From assembly GCA_028551475.1 (NCBI GenBank), contig CM052356.1, positions 29,787,884-29,851,883 of the forward strand: a stretch of 64,000 bases of DNA. Reading direction: 5' to 3'. Numbering within the stretch: position 1 is the stretch's first letter; every line of letters starts with the position of its first letter. Shown piece by piece: positions 24,751-37,590 of the stretch. Below the pieces are notes generated by a model. The model worked only from the letters and a program-made list of their open reading frames with translations, ran no database searches and was not told the origin of the DNA. The DNA is from Casuarina equisetifolia (Eukaryota; Streptophyta; Magnoliopsida; Fagales; Casuarinaceae). Made by a program: the position numbers and the translations under genes.

Positions 24751-26709
24751 GATCTCGTCTCATCTCTCCCTTTAGTGCAATATTTGGTCCATTTCTAGCG
24801 CAACCTGCAGTTATGGTCCCCTGATGGCGTAGTTCATACCTGGAAAATGGTCAATAGAAGACGAATTTACGTACCTCCACTGTGTGGATCATAAACGCCC
24901 ACCCTTATCTATAGACAATGTAATGGTCGTAGCAACTAATTCAAAACATGATTCACATGGTATGAACTGTCTCGCTTGTGATCACAGAGGGTGTAAAAGA
25001 GGGGACCCGAACATGATTGAATACCTAACTTAACTGTTCACAACATCTTCTTTCGTGTTTCTGGATTACATATATTTTATTTGAAGGTGACAGTTTGGCA
25101 CACTAGGCTTCCTTGACTACCTAATTCAGTGTTTGATTACTCGTATAGTTTTCATATATTTTACTCGGCTGAGAATGGTGTAAATGTAATACTTCTGTCT
25201 CCAGAAGAAGTAATCAGTATTGGTGAGTGTCTTTAGATCCTGTTAACACATTACTTAGCTCTCTCCTTCTCTCTAGCCTTTTCTTTTTCTGATCTTAACT
25301 TTAGTCCTAAGAAGTTAGAACTTTTAAGAGGGTAAGTCCATTTCATATTGATATTACTTGTTACAAGTTGAGACTAGTCGAGGGACTACACAAAATAATG
25401 TTGGAGATCATGAGTCCTACATTAAAGATGAACAATTTTGAGATAAAATTTAAGTTAAATTTTTAAACTTTTTAATACAATATCAAATTTTAAATTGTAT
25501 TACTTTATTTTTAATTTTTCTTAATATTGCCAGTATCAATATGACTTCTTAGTGTGTAAAGAATGTTAGAAACTATCAATCCTAGACCAAAGAGATGTAA
25601 AGTTTAAATTAAGAAAATAACTATTTAATTGTTAAGTAAATTTTAGATTAGTTCTTTGAACCTTGTAACAAATAACTATCAAGTCTTTTAAGACTTGTGA
25701 TTGATTTGCTGTCAAAGTAGTGCAGAAGAGAAAGCAGAGAGTATCGTCCAGAACTGTGAGTGGGCTTTTGTCCGTGTGCTGACCCATTCGCTTGGCTTAA
25801 ACGAGTGGATGAGGCACTTCTACGTGTGAACCAGTCTATGTAATTGCGCTTTTATGCCAGAACAAGATGTGGGGGCAACTTCAATCAGACGATTATACTT
25901 GCTTTCGCAAATATCTCTAAAAGCAAACTGATAATGTTGGCCCGCAAAGCATTCCGATACATTTCTCAGTAGATGGTTGATTAATTGAGTTATTAAGAGC
26001 TTAGTTAGTGGCAGGACCAGCAAAGAGAGAAATACAGCTGAGTTTGGTAAGAGACGTATGAGTTAAGAGTTTGAGAGGATAGATGAAGAATTCAAAGAAA
26101 ATGGATGTTGTTTTACTAATGGGTTCTGCATTAACTGGAATATAATACAGAGTTTACGCAAAATATTTTACATAATTTGGCATATCATTTCAATAAACTT
26201 TCACTTTTCTTTTGTCAACAGCATCGGTTCTTGCATTGGACAGCAGAAGACGAACAATTACAGGGAGAAGACAAAGACAGAGGAGAAAGAATAGAAAAAG
26301 AGGAACACGGTTTTCATCAGCATGCTTTTAGCTGTCATCAACGTGCCTATTTGCTTTATCTACAGCAGCCTTTCACTTTTCCTTTGGGTTCCTAATGTAG
26401 TGTTCCTTCTTCTCGAAGATAGAATGATCCCAACTGATGAGCACTTACGAAGAGTCCGTTCAGTCTAGAGGTCATTAATGAAACCGTTTACCATGATTAT
26501 CATGATCAGAAGATGAAGTGGGAAATGCCTTCGTGGGACAAGAGTTGTAATACATGTATTCAAGGTTGGGAAAAAAAAAAATTAGGGCAGTTTCAGTTCA
26601 TCCTCGCGGATGTCTTTTGGTATGTTTAGGGAAGTGCAATTGTGATAGTTCAGCAACAAAATCACTGCTCTAAGTTATCCACTTTTTTATGGAGGTCTGC
26701 GGCTTTGAT
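24751..26709. other. intergenic region without recognised genes
   Basis: Mixed-composition sequence with short frames on both strands (the longest near 25820-26023 and 26177-26395), none with a recognisable domain. 25400-25660 is AT-rich and resembles decayed retroelement flank. A poly-A run lies near 26573. Confidence 0.5.
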
Positions 26710-27066
26710 TCAATCCCAAGGATTGGCTCTCCTTTCTCTGTGAGATGGCCCACCGTTCCATGCCCTCTTTGAATACTTTCCTTTCGTATCCCTCATCCTT
26801 TCCAATCTTTTGCAACGCCAGTCATTCACCACCCATCCTATCGCTATCACACAACCTAATGCCACCACCAGAACACTTGTAAAAAACGCATGCAAAAACA
26901 AACTAGAGTAAACAGTGGCACGCAATTCTAACCCATAAAACAACAATGAGGAAGCTATTTACTAACAGAGGAAAAGTGTCACGATAGAAAATAAAAGAGG
27001 AGCTTACCAAACAAGAATGTAAGAGCTTTTGGAATATTGAAGATTGTTGCGTAGGCTGCTCATCAT
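26710..27066 (-). CDS. possible small single-span membrane protein, two exons
   Basis: Two exons join in phase: 27008-27066 (ATGATGAGC...TTG|GTAAGC) and 26710-26902 (acceptor TACTCTAG), giving 83 residues. The N-terminus (SSLRNNLQYSKSSY) leads into a hydrophobic span of about 25 residues (FFTSVLVVALGCVIAIGWVV), then a basic tail ending in GGPSHRERRANPWD. Such a basic tail after one membrane span suggests a small membrane protein with the tail on the cytosolic or matrix side. I do not recognise the family. Support is limited to the matched splice phases, the clean stop and the compositional logic. Confidence 0.4.
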
Positions 27067-28859
27067 ATAAACATAAATGCATAGATTGTAACAATTCTAT
27101 GTATTTCTTTGATTAAGAGGTTACAATAACTTAACCGACTTGATAAATTGGTTAGTCGATTATAATAACCTAGGATCATGGTTAAATTTAGTAATTAGTC
27201 TGTTATAATAGCCTAAGGTCAACGAAGATTAGTTAATTAGTTTGTTGTAAAGCTTTTGAATCTCAAAATTATAATTCACTTGTTTCAATTATTAAGAGGT
27301 GGACTCTATCTCAAATTAGGTTTATGAGATGAAATCTCTTTCTGATGAGGCTTAATTCTAATATTGACATCCAATCAAGAGCTTCCTAAAATAGGCACAT
27401 AACCTAGATCAAGTCATAAACAAATACGAAATAAAAATTAAGATAGTCCAACCCAACAAAGTATATTACATCCATCATTACCAATGTTAGTACAAGACCT
27501 TTCTCCTTTTACGAAATTTATCTAATATAATACAAATGTGTTGTTTATAAAAACCACACAACTTACTCATGGCTATCCTCAACATTCACAAAAACTCTTT
27601 TGTTTGGTGGCTATAACACCAAACAACCCTTTGGATTCAGCCCTATAGTCACCATCCTCACAATACAAAATGTGGATTGCTACCCTCACGATGACGTAAT
27701 CCTTTTTTCTCTCTCTTCTAGGTTTTTTCAATCTCTTCTTTTTAACTAATAGCTATGATATACCTATTAATTACATGCTTACTTTTACATAACAAAAAAC
27801 TACTCTAACCTTGCTAATTTTACTCTAAAATCTCAATAAAGATGGAGCTTAATGTCACGAAGTGACAAAACAAGCTAAGTATCACGTTGTAGGGGCCATA
27901 ATTCGGTAGATTGTGAACAAACAAAAGCATGTTATGTCGTTAGACCTGGTGAAAACCTAAAACAATGTTTGAAAAGAAAATGAAAACTTTTAGACCGCCT
28001 AGAAGTGTCGTTTGTCACACCTCACCCTTTGTCTTGTCCCATCGCTATCACCTTCCATGGTCCCCATCCTTCTAGTCACCTCAAGCGGTCACTCTCACTG
28101 CCTTCCATTGTCGGCCATATCTTTTCACCTTTCCTTCCTCTTGATCTTTTGATGCCGTTCCGTTACCACTTCGCCAAAAAGTTGGTCCCTTATTGGTTAT
28201 TTACAAAGACGATCCATTTAAACTCTTCCAGGATTGGATCATTCCACCACACTTAAGAATCAACATCCAACAGCTTCATTCCAAGTGCCTACACTTTGGT
28301 TCAAATGAAGACAAGTAGCCTTTTTCTTGGGCAGCTATTTCATTGGCAAGGGAATTCAAACTTGGGTTGTGGTGCCTGCTTCAACACTAAGTGATTCCAT
28401 CCTATTACCACTTCGCTGAAAGGTCGAGCCTTATTAGTTACTCACAAAATCAATCAGTTTAGAACATGGCAAGATTGGATTATATTTCTATTGTTGTCTC
28501 TCCTGAACTTGATACTTCTCTTGATGGCAATAGATTTCGAGGGCGAGAGTACTTTGGTAATGACGTGGGCGAACCAGAACTAGATCACAAATTTCAAAGA
28601 TTATATTGTAGTTAGATTATCGAAAAGTAAGATTATCGAGAAACAACTTATGTGTATTTATGTCTATGTCATATGCGCAATCAGTTTTTTGATCTCTTAA
28701 TCAACCTATCAAAAAATATCCAACAATCAGACAAAGGATAGATAATGTGCTTAAGGCAATAAATAGTGAAACAACCTAACATATTATTCTCAAGAATAAT
28801 AATTAAAATCTTAAACATTCTATGTAAGTCCAAAAATCCAAATAAATGTTATTCTTTGA

Positions 28860-29245
28860 CAACATAGTTAAGATGGAGTTAATGAGTTTCACATTTCTAA
28901 AGAATATATTGAGATTTTTATTTATTTAATAATAGTTTATACTAATATTTGTGTTAATTTTTTAATTGAATAATGAGCATTTTAATATATCATTAGAGTT
29001 AGGATTTCCTTAGTACTCTTGTGGGCTTTCATTAATTTGAGCCCACACGTTTACATATAATGTCATATCATAATGGTCCAATAATTTAACTATCATACTA
29101 AGAGGGCATATTAAAATATGACTACTAAATCTTACATTGCTAAGAAATTTATTAGGAGTTTTGTTTATAAAATAATGAATTTTTTTAATTTTTTTAATTA
29201 ACTTTTGGATTAAATAATGGATCTCTTAACATATAATAACATTCT
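28860..29245. repeat. two imperfect direct repeats, TRIM-LTR-like
   Basis: 28870-28990 and 29120-29240 share the same order: a TTTCACATT or CTTACATTGCTAAG start, a GAGATTTTTATTTAT or GAGTTTTGTTTAT block, TTTTTTAATT, AATAATGAGC or AATAATGGATC, then TTAACATAT or TTAATATAT. The layout resembles the LTRs of short TRIM elements as seen at 36.9-37.6 kb, but no primer site is clear. Confidence 0.4.
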
Positions 29246-29486
29246 TGTATGTAGTTTCTTAAACAAGTAGAGATTGCCATTTGATGAGAGATTCACCATA
29301 TTGAGAAGAATTCAACATCCTTAATTCCTAGTTTGGGTATTTGATTCATAAACATTATTCTCCCTGGCATGGCATGGCAACTACTAACTTGTACCGATGG
29401 GCCTCGTACCTTTGCACAAGTTGGAGTTTAGAGTGAAGGCAGCTATCAAAGTTCTTGATTTCAAAGACTCTTGTTTTTTTACATAT

Positions 29487-29521
29487 ATCATAATAATAAT
29501 AATAACAATAATAATAATAAA
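29487..29521. repeat. AAT/ATT microsatellite
   Basis: ATAATAATAATAATAACAAT followed by further AAT units. Confidence 0.9.
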
Positions 29522-31206
29522 AGGACATTATTTTATTTCTCACTTTAAAGAGAGACCCATTGAATTTTGTGGAAGAGTTAATGCATTCGATTAGATAATT
29601 TGTAATGGACTAATTCTCACAAGACTGAGCACAAGCTCTTCGCATTATGAAATTGAAAACGAAAAAGAAAAAAAAATGGAATATATAGTTTCTTCTCAAC
29701 TAAGGAATCTGCTTTATCTTCTTAAAGAAGTGTAACCCAGATATAAAATTGAGTTCGTTTTGAAGTTCAAACAAACCAACCAAGAAACCAGTCCCAGTTA
29801 TGTGGATCCCAATCATTTTAGTCCACCAGATATGTTGAATACGGGCCATTAACAATGGGATTAGACTAACACCTTGAGCTACTAGCAGATTAGCCCGTTG
29901 ATCTGGATTCTAGATCCTAAATCTAAATCCGAAATGCAAAGTAGGTTTCTTAAGAACAATAAATAAACTTACCTTTTCATCCAAGATAAAATAACATACT
30001 TATTCAATTGGATTTTAGAACGTTATCTTCCATGAAGTCCATCATGCATGTGGAACAAATTCCGCTGTGTATCCTGCTTCCAGGGATTCGTATTCGGCTG
30101 CTTCCTATTTGCATCAGGATCAGGAAGCAAACAAGACCCTTAAAGAATATATGCATAAGCGGAGAGCTTAAGAATCTGTATAACAAAAACTAAGGTTCCT
30201 TTGTCATTTTCCTTCTACATCTCCCAGAATGTGAACCAATATCCTGCACTGCGATAAGTGGTCCTAGCAACGCGTAATAAGCACTAAATTTTGCGAATGC
30301 TTTGGATTCCCAGGACCCAACAGGGGTCTTGAGTTTAAATTCAGAAAGGCTGTGCAGATGGTCTTTTCTGGGGTTGTTAGCTTACTGTCATATCCGCACC
30401 ATGTATGCTCGTATACGAGCAATTATTCCTAATACCAGAGTTTGAATCTGCAGGAAATGGGAATAAGAGTATGAAGTTTGAAAGATTTCAAGCTGTCTTG
30501 AGCCTTCATGTGCCCTTTAGAGTTGTTTCTTCCTAGTCATAAGCTAACTTTTGGATCGTATATATCTGTTATAGAACTCTTACCCTCAATTTTTTCCTAT
30601 ACACGGAGCACATTCAAAATTGAATGGGAATTGGAACAGATTAAGTTAGTTTTTGATATTATGTAAATATGTCTAAAGCCAACCTCAAAATGAGCTTTGA
30701 ATTAGGAGAAATAACTTGACATTTAAATATTATTCAAAAATGATATAATTTTAGTGTTAATAGGAATTGATGACTCTCTTCTTAGGTAACTTGCCTTGAT
30801 GTTCACAAAGCTAGCTTAACTTTATCTTTGATAATACACGTTATCGCAAGTTATTAGGGTTTGAGTTCGTATGGGAGAAGAAGCTCCGTTAACCGATAAC
30901 CTTAGAAGTATTACAGTAAGAGGAGCACTATGTTTTTTTACCGTGCATGAAAGTCTTTTCGCCTGTCAGCTTCCAAAATAGAAAGCAAGAGAAAGGAGAA
31001 TCTTTAATGTTCCGTGGTTTTTCAACCATTAAAAGTTCCTGTATGCTCGCAGGAAAGTTGGAGGAATTAAACTTTTTCAAGATGAAAAAAGATTTAAGCA
31101 TAGTATATAACTTTCCACATGTTTATGCTGAACACGTCCGATTAATCTAAAAGGAGAATACATGGGGGAGAAGGAAGATCATCAAGCAGATAAAGAGAGC
31201 CCCGAA

Positions 31207-32248
31207 TCATGAAGAAATTGAAGAGATGAAAGTATCGTGCCCCTTGAGAAAGTTCCTGCATATCCTTTCCCAGCACTTCCGATCCGGCTCGGCGGTCTCC
31301 ACCAAAAGCTTGACTTTGTCGGCATAACCTCTCTGCAATTACGCAAACATAAACATCGATTAGCAAACAGCGTTTTTTTTTTTTCTCATTTTTCTTTGAA
31401 ATGCTTGATAAACTACCTCCATGGTATCCATATCGAGAAGGCGATCGATGATATTATGAAGTATGTCTTTGGTGTACTCAGGGTGGCCTTGAATGCCTAA
31501 AATATGGTCTCCTATCCTGAACATCTCCACAGGCGTTTTGTCGGAAAATGCAATTACTTCAGCTCCCTGTGGAACCTTGAAAACTTCATCTTGGTGGCAC
31601 TCAATCACGGAAAGTGAAGCTGGGATTTCACCCAAGTTATCAAGGAAGCAGCATGGAGCCAAGTCCTTGACCACGTTTACCGTCCTTATCCCCACATCCC
31701 ACCCAGTGTAGGATTTACCAACCTTTCCACCCAATGCTCTGCATAATACCTGCCAGTAAAAGCCATGGTTTTTAATAAGCAACTAATAAGAACACATATG
31801 TCTTGGTTTTGTATTCAAATTCATGCATATGACTCCTGCATGAGATTTCAAATGACTTAAACGTGCTGGTCCAAATCACTAAAGTAAAGAAATGGCTGTG
31901 CTGCACTGTAGAAGTGGTCCACATGGTTACCTGGTGCCCAAAGCAAACCCCGAGGACTTTCTTCTCCATAGCATCCAAAGTTTGTACGAGCAGGCAGAGC
32001 TTGAGAATCCATTGATCGCTGCCATAGGCATCGCAGGGACTGCCACTGATCACAAAACCATCATAGTTTTGGAGCTCATCTACGTGAGGGAAGTCCCCCT
32101 CTATAACCCTGAACAAGTCCCACATCTCTCCTTCTTCCGCAAAAGCTGCAAGAAACACATTGAAGTACCCACCGTATACTTTCTTGACATAGTCAGAGTC
32201 TTCTGCTGCTAGAAGAAGAGCATATCTTTTCTCACCTCCAACCTCCAT
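31207..32248 (-). CDS. GGP: gamma-glutamyl peptidase / class I glutamine amidotransferase-like, copy C
   Basis: Three exons (31931-32248, 31417-31749, 31207-31332) give 258 residues. Exons 1 and 2 have exactly the lengths of copy A (318 and 333 bases) and the same phase-0 junctions. Catalytic Cys102 (GVCFGHQ), His195 and Glu197 (GIQGHPEY) are all intact. The start is the ATG at 32248 ([15 protein letters not shown]). An upstream in-frame start at 32320 would only read leader sequence shared with the other copies. The C-terminus differs: after NFLKG, two extra bases shift the frame past copy A's stop and add a tail ending ISSISS. Promoter similarity to copy A ends near 32420, about 30 bases upstream of the TATA box at 32383-32390. 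Probably functional. Confidence 0.93.
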
Positions 32249-32382
32249 CTTCAAGAAAAGAAAACTAGTTGAATATCTTGGTAGTGAAGAGGCTAGATAG
32301 AGTAATATTTGCGTCTGCAATAAAGGGAAAGAATTGCAGGAAATTAAGGTTTTAGGCTGTGGAAGTTTGTAGAGGAAATGAG

Positions 32383-32390
32383 ATTTTATA
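32383..32390 (-). promoter_or_regulatory. TATA box of GGP copy C
   Basis: TATAAAAT on the - strand, about 135 bases before the ATG, at the position of the copy A and relic boxes. Confidence 0.7.
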
Positions 32391-32420
32391 GAAGCTCAAT
32401 GATGTTACCCATTTAGTGGG

Positions 32421-34929
32421 GCAGATGTGGTAAAAAACTATTTTCTAGTATGCTGGACTTTTTATATCAAAGATTTTGAATATGTAACCCATCAAAGGCA
32501 TGTGGTATAAGACATCATTTGATGTGAAAAGGGTATAAAACTATGTCATGGAATATCATATGGGCATAAACCTTTATGAGTTTGAGTTTACTTGGGACGT
32601 CACGCAAATCAAAGGTGAGCTGTGCGCACAAAATTTGGTAATAGGCATATAACATTGTTAAGATAATTAATTTTACATGATCATGATTTCGTTCTGCTGA
32701 ACATGCATATGTGAAATGATTAGACGTTACGTGAGAAAGATACGTTAATTAATGATGACTGATATACGAGGAGGTGATACGTTATAGAACAAGCGGGGTC
32801 ACGAAGTAGAAATGATGTGAAAGCAACGATGATGACTCTTTTTGTAAGCGGGGCAAGAACAAAAAAACATGACCAGGGGAAACCTGGGCATAATTGATTC
32901 TAGAGGCAAACAAGCTGAATGAATGGTGTGTACTGATTCCTTCGCACTTGAGTAAGGGCGTTGTGCTTGGTCTAAAACACAGACCAACATCTAAAATTGT
33001 CTCCCCTAGAATAAGTAATTAAAGCTATTGTAACTGGTTTCATATCATGCGGCGCTTTTGGACCTTTTGACTTACCATTAAGCATGTCATTGAAAATCAA
33101 ATTGTCTATTCTCGAAGTAAACAAAGAGAGATGTACAAATGGGGATTATATTGCCTCCCAGGAGGCACTTGGGCATTGCACCCATGTCTTATCCCCTCTC
33201 TTACGGGGCATTGTTCCCGTCTTGTCTATATTGATTGATTTTACATTTTCAATAATAAAAACAATTCCATGTGGAATGCTAGTCTTCATCTCTCTGAAAA
33301 TTGTCAGCAAGTCTCAGTTGTGAGCCTAAATTTTTATTTTGAAATTGCAAAGTTGAAAACCATAAATTCAAAATGAAAACTATGAAAATCATAAAGGACG
33401 TGCACCGAAAGGTTTCATACTTGAAATTCAAAATTGTTATCCTTCTAGTGGCGATTATGATTCCACAAGTTGGGGGATGAATGGCGTCTTGGAAAACAAA
33501 TGCCACCGGATAATCGAATCTGTCATACCTATCAGATATCGATCCTTGGATGCTTTGTAATAGACCATGCAACTAATATTCCAAGAACTGTTCGGGGGGC
33601 AAGGAACAGCCATTTCGGCTTGGTATGCGGACGCTTAATTATAAGATGTTCACGGTATCAGATTCTTGTTCCTTGTATTAAACGTGGGTCCAATTTGTAA
33701 AGGTAAATGTGTAACGCAGGGTTTGATTACAGAATATGCTAGAAATTTAAGCAATTTGCTTGTACTTGACACTTTTTTGCCTCCCTGATGGATTCCCTTC
33801 TATAATCTGACAATTCTAAATTCGTCAAAGACCATGAACGTTACACCAAAGCTGGCCCGATTCACGATACCATACGAAGTATACGGGACCTTACATTATT
33901 CATCAGTATCCTCTCATCCTCTCACATTCGCTCCCTTTTTTTCCAGGTATAGTCACTTCTTTCAAGAGATATGTTTCATATCTTTCAAGAGACATGCTAC
34001 TTGGGATGTTCCACAGTCAGTAGAGTTGGTAACATGAATTGATCTTTTGTTGAGGGCTATAGCATCACACCGGATAAATACAATCTTGCGATAAAGTATT
34101 ATAAAAGAATTGTTCTTACAATTTATGAGTTCGTTTTTAAATCAGACTTTAAGCCTTCAACCATAATATTAGAGTCTAAATTAACTAACATGCTCTATTT
34201 TCATTACGCTTGAGTGGTTAATAGTATCATAGTGTGTTCATTAAGTGTTGAAGATCATAGTCTGATATCAAAGAAATGCAATTATTGGGTGAAGTTTAGA
34301 TAAATGAATTATCCCTCCAACTCATAATTTAATCTTTTAAGTTAAACTTTGCCTTCCAACATCTCTCATCGCAAAGAATAATTTAAAATAAACATGATAG
34401 CATAATGAATAAAAACTCCTTAAGCATGGCACAAAACCTGCAAAAGAACGAACCTCTTGGTATTGATCATTGGCAATCCTTAATGTTGGAAAATAGGGTT
34501 TTGTTGTGACTGAAAATATTTTTTTGAAAAATATCATTTCTCAAAATATGTTTTTCTAAATGTGCAAAAAAAAAAAAAAGCAAAACTATAAGAAGTAAAA
34601 GGTGTACAAATTATAATATCAATTAATTATATTATAAAGTAACTGAGTTCCTATATTCTCTCATAAAATATACTTTTAAAGTATTTGTTACATATATTCA
34701 AATAAATGTTGATTATTTAAATATATTTTTTATCTAAATATTTCCTCAAGAAGTATACTTTAATATATTTTAGGAATATGATACTTGGTTAGTGAAATTG
34801 TAGGAAAAATATGTGAGCTTAAGTTCAATATATGCAATACATTACAAATGTATTGATATTGGATCATGTTGATATTGGACTGGGTACACATGCTGAATAT
34901 ATATAGTATTACTGGACTGGACTGGGGCT
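32421..34929. other. intergenic region without recognised genes
   Basis: Short frames only. A poly-A run lies at 34566-34579. No repeats or RNA genes stand out. Confidence 0.5.
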
Positions 34930-36110
34930 GTTGGATTGTGAGAACATAGGTGCGGCCCAAGTTCACGTCATCCTGCCTGATCCCGTTTCCACTATGATGT
35001 CGTATTGGTCATTATCTGAGATCTCCATTACGGTGTCATCTTGATCACACTAGAACCCTTCTCGGTACGCTTGCTGGCTACGACGTCATCTCACTTAAGG
35101 GCACATAAGAGACGCTTATCTCTCAAGGGGTCAAGCCCTAACCGCATCATTCTCACCCCAACGCTGCCTTCGTCTCTCTCAAGCACCGAAGCTCCAACGA
35201 AACAAATCTGAAGGAGATGGGTTGTCAGAACAGTCGGATTTTGAATCAAAAGGGTGAAATGAAGCTGATTTGATGGACAATCTACTATTCCCAACCAATA
35301 GAAGGCTATGGTTCAGGTTTGACTCAAATAGAAAACCCTAGATTTGCTTCTATTTAAAGGAGATGTGTTCATGAAGGGATTGATTGATGAGCAACATCTA
35401 TTTGAAGCATTTTTCTTTGTGAAGATAATCTGCCCAACTTGCTTAACATTTGATTCGAGATCATACACCATTTTCGTGGTTTACAAGCTTTTGGTGATAG
35501 TTGATTATTTGGTTCAATCTTTGAGAATATCATCAATTATAGCTTGCATAACATTATTTATGTGCTGATTTCACTTATAAACATTTTTGTACATAAATAT
35601 TGAGGAAAATCCGAAACCCTAATTTCACCAATTTGGAGATTTCGTATTAGGAGCTTTGTATCTTGATATATTTGTTTAAATAGCTCCTCTGATCAGCAAT
35701 ATCCCATATATTGACATATTATTTAGGGATTTCTATTGTATATGATCCTTTGATCACTATCTGTACTCAAACATAGTAATTCCTTGAGTGATCAAACATA
35801 GTAATTCCTTGAGAATGGATTAGTTGGATTAGGGAGAATGTGTTCTCCTAATCAAATTAAGTAAAGGGGACTTCAATCAATTTGATTGAAGGAGAAGAGG
35901 ATGGACGTAGGACTCTAAGATAGAGTGTCGAACCACCATAGTAAATTGGATGTTTCTTTTCTTGTCCTTTCCTTGATTACATATTTCTATTTGCATATTA
36001 TTACTATTATACAAATTGTTAAAGTTATTGTTAGATTTTAGAAAGAAAAGGATTGTTCGGTACAACAACAATTCAACCCCCCTTCTTGTTAGGTCATAAA
36101 ACTCAACACT
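34930..36110 (+). mobile_element. probable LTR (solo or fragment) of a copia-type element
   Basis: The right part (about 35890-36110) has features typical of the U5 end of plant copia LTRs: GGACGTAGGACTCTAAGATA, GTCGAACCACCATAG, then a T-rich stretch and AACAATTCAACCCCCCTTC. The left part begins near TGTTGGATTGTGAG (34930). The assumed ends TGTTGG...CTCAACA have no matching 5-base flanks, and no tRNA primer site follows, so boundaries are uncertain. It holds a short tandem duplication near 35768-35810. Confidence 0.4.
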
Positions 36111-36859
36111 TAATGCAAGAAAATATGTTGGAATGCTTAATGAGGGAGATGGCCCCGAGAATAGAATAAAGGATTTGGCCTTAAAGAACTAGGAAGAGAA
36201 GCCACGACCATACTCTTTTTCTGGTTGGCTGTCATCGGTTAGTATGCATGTTATTTGCATGGTGATTTGATGCAAAAAGTGATTCTCTCAACTGTGAGGG
36301 AATCCTACTTAAGCATAGAAAAGTCAGGAAACATGTAAAACGTAGAGCATCTTAAAAGAAGGGCAGGCAAGTGGGATTCAAAATGGTTTGTCAGTTCTAT
36401 TGCCAAGTAACAATTTCATGGAAGTCCTAAGAGTTCATCTTCTTCATGGAAAATCATCCCTCAAGTTTGGATTCTCGAAGGAAATAATCTTGATTTTTTT
36501 TTTATTGGTATGTTTGGTTTAAGATGTTCTAGATATGCAGCAATTTCCATGTGTGTAAGATCTCATCCATATTACTTGGAAAGCATATTATGTTTTTTCT
36601 TGGTAAGCAAAGAAGCTCCAACAACTATAATTATGTTTATCGCTGATAAAGCTTCGGGTTTAACTTCAAGGGAACGTCAATGATTTTTCTAGAATACCTT
36701 TTCAATGTTTAGTAATTCTAGTACCTCTATTTAGACAACAATTTCTTATAATAAAACAAAGCTCCTTTTAACTTATGTTGGTGTTTTTTCAAGCAAAAAT
36801 CCACCTTTATAGAATTATGTTAAACTAAGTGTTGTCCATATTGAAGGCATAAAGATAGA
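36111..36859. other. intergenic region without recognised genes
   Basis: Nothing recognised beyond short frames. Confidence 0.5.
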
Positions 36860-37590
36860 CTATTATCCTAATAAGTAATAAGATTTTTTACCTAATGTAT
36901 TAAGGTTTTGGTATATACTCTCATATTATAAGATGGTATCAAAGCCAAGGGATATGTCTCCACTTTGTTATCCCCCATGCAAACCCCAATTGTGGGATTA
37001 TCCTTTCATGTGCAATGCTTCTATCAACTTGTATGTAAGGAAGAATGTTGAAGATGTGGATGTCTCACATTGATTGTGAGAGGATGGTCCCCTTGAGCTT
37101 ATAAATTATGAGATTTTTCTACTTAATACTTTAAAATTTTAAAATGAACCCTCACACTCTAATATAGTATCAAAGTTAGAGATGAACCTCCATTTTATAA
37201 TCCATCATGCTCCAAAGTTAGATTTTTGTCTACATACAATACTTGTATTAGCATACACGTAAAAGAGAGTAATAAAAGTAAATATTATTTTTACATTGGA
37301 AGCAAGAGAATAGACTCTTGATTTTAAAAGTGTTAAAGCTTTTCTTACCTAATACTTTAAGGTTTTAGAACAAGCCATTATATTCTAATATAGTATCAAA
37401 GCTATAGATAGGCATCCACTTTGTAATCCCCTAAGCCTTAAAGTTAAGTTTACATCTACATACAATGTTTGTATTAGCATACACATGAGGATCAACCTTT
37501 AGTCTTATAAGTGATAAAACTTTTCCATTTAATACCTTATTTTGGGATAAACTCTCACTTTTTAATATAGTATAAAAATATTAGAAACTT
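36860..37590 (+). mobile_element. tandem TRIM (terminal-repeat retrotransposon in miniature) array
   Basis: Four tRNA-iMet-type primer sites recur in tandem: TGGTATCAAAGCC at 36934, TAGTATCAAAGTT at 37165, TAGTATCAAAGCT at 37391 and a decayed TAGTATAAAAATA at 37568 (spacing about 231, 226 and 177 bases). Before each lies the same LTR-like stretch (CTTATAAATTATGAGATTTTT, ACTTAATACTTTAA, AACCCTCACACTCTAATA or variants), and after each the same internal stretch (CCTCCATTTTATAATCC..., TACATACAATACTTGTATTA). The LTR start TGTCTCACATTGATTGTGAG (37061) is typical of TRIMs. No coding capacity. Confidence 0.75.

Larger units (their letters stand above)
27067..31206. other. intergenic region with repeat fragments
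   Basis: No recognised gene. It contains a pair of related stretches (28860-28995 and 29095-29245), an AAT-type microsatellite (29487-29521) and short frames only. 27540-28600 has a few Pro/Ser-rich open stretches with no family signal. Confidence 0.5.

Noticed and set aside
30060..30150. Inverted TGCTTCCT...AGGAAGCA pair as a microRNA hairpin
   Set aside because: The stem is only about eight bases with no extended pairing and no known microRNA.
34930..36110. Complete solo LTR with clear target duplication
   Set aside because: The U5-like end is convincing, but the flanking five bases at the assumed ends do not match. I kept only a tentative LTR-like call.
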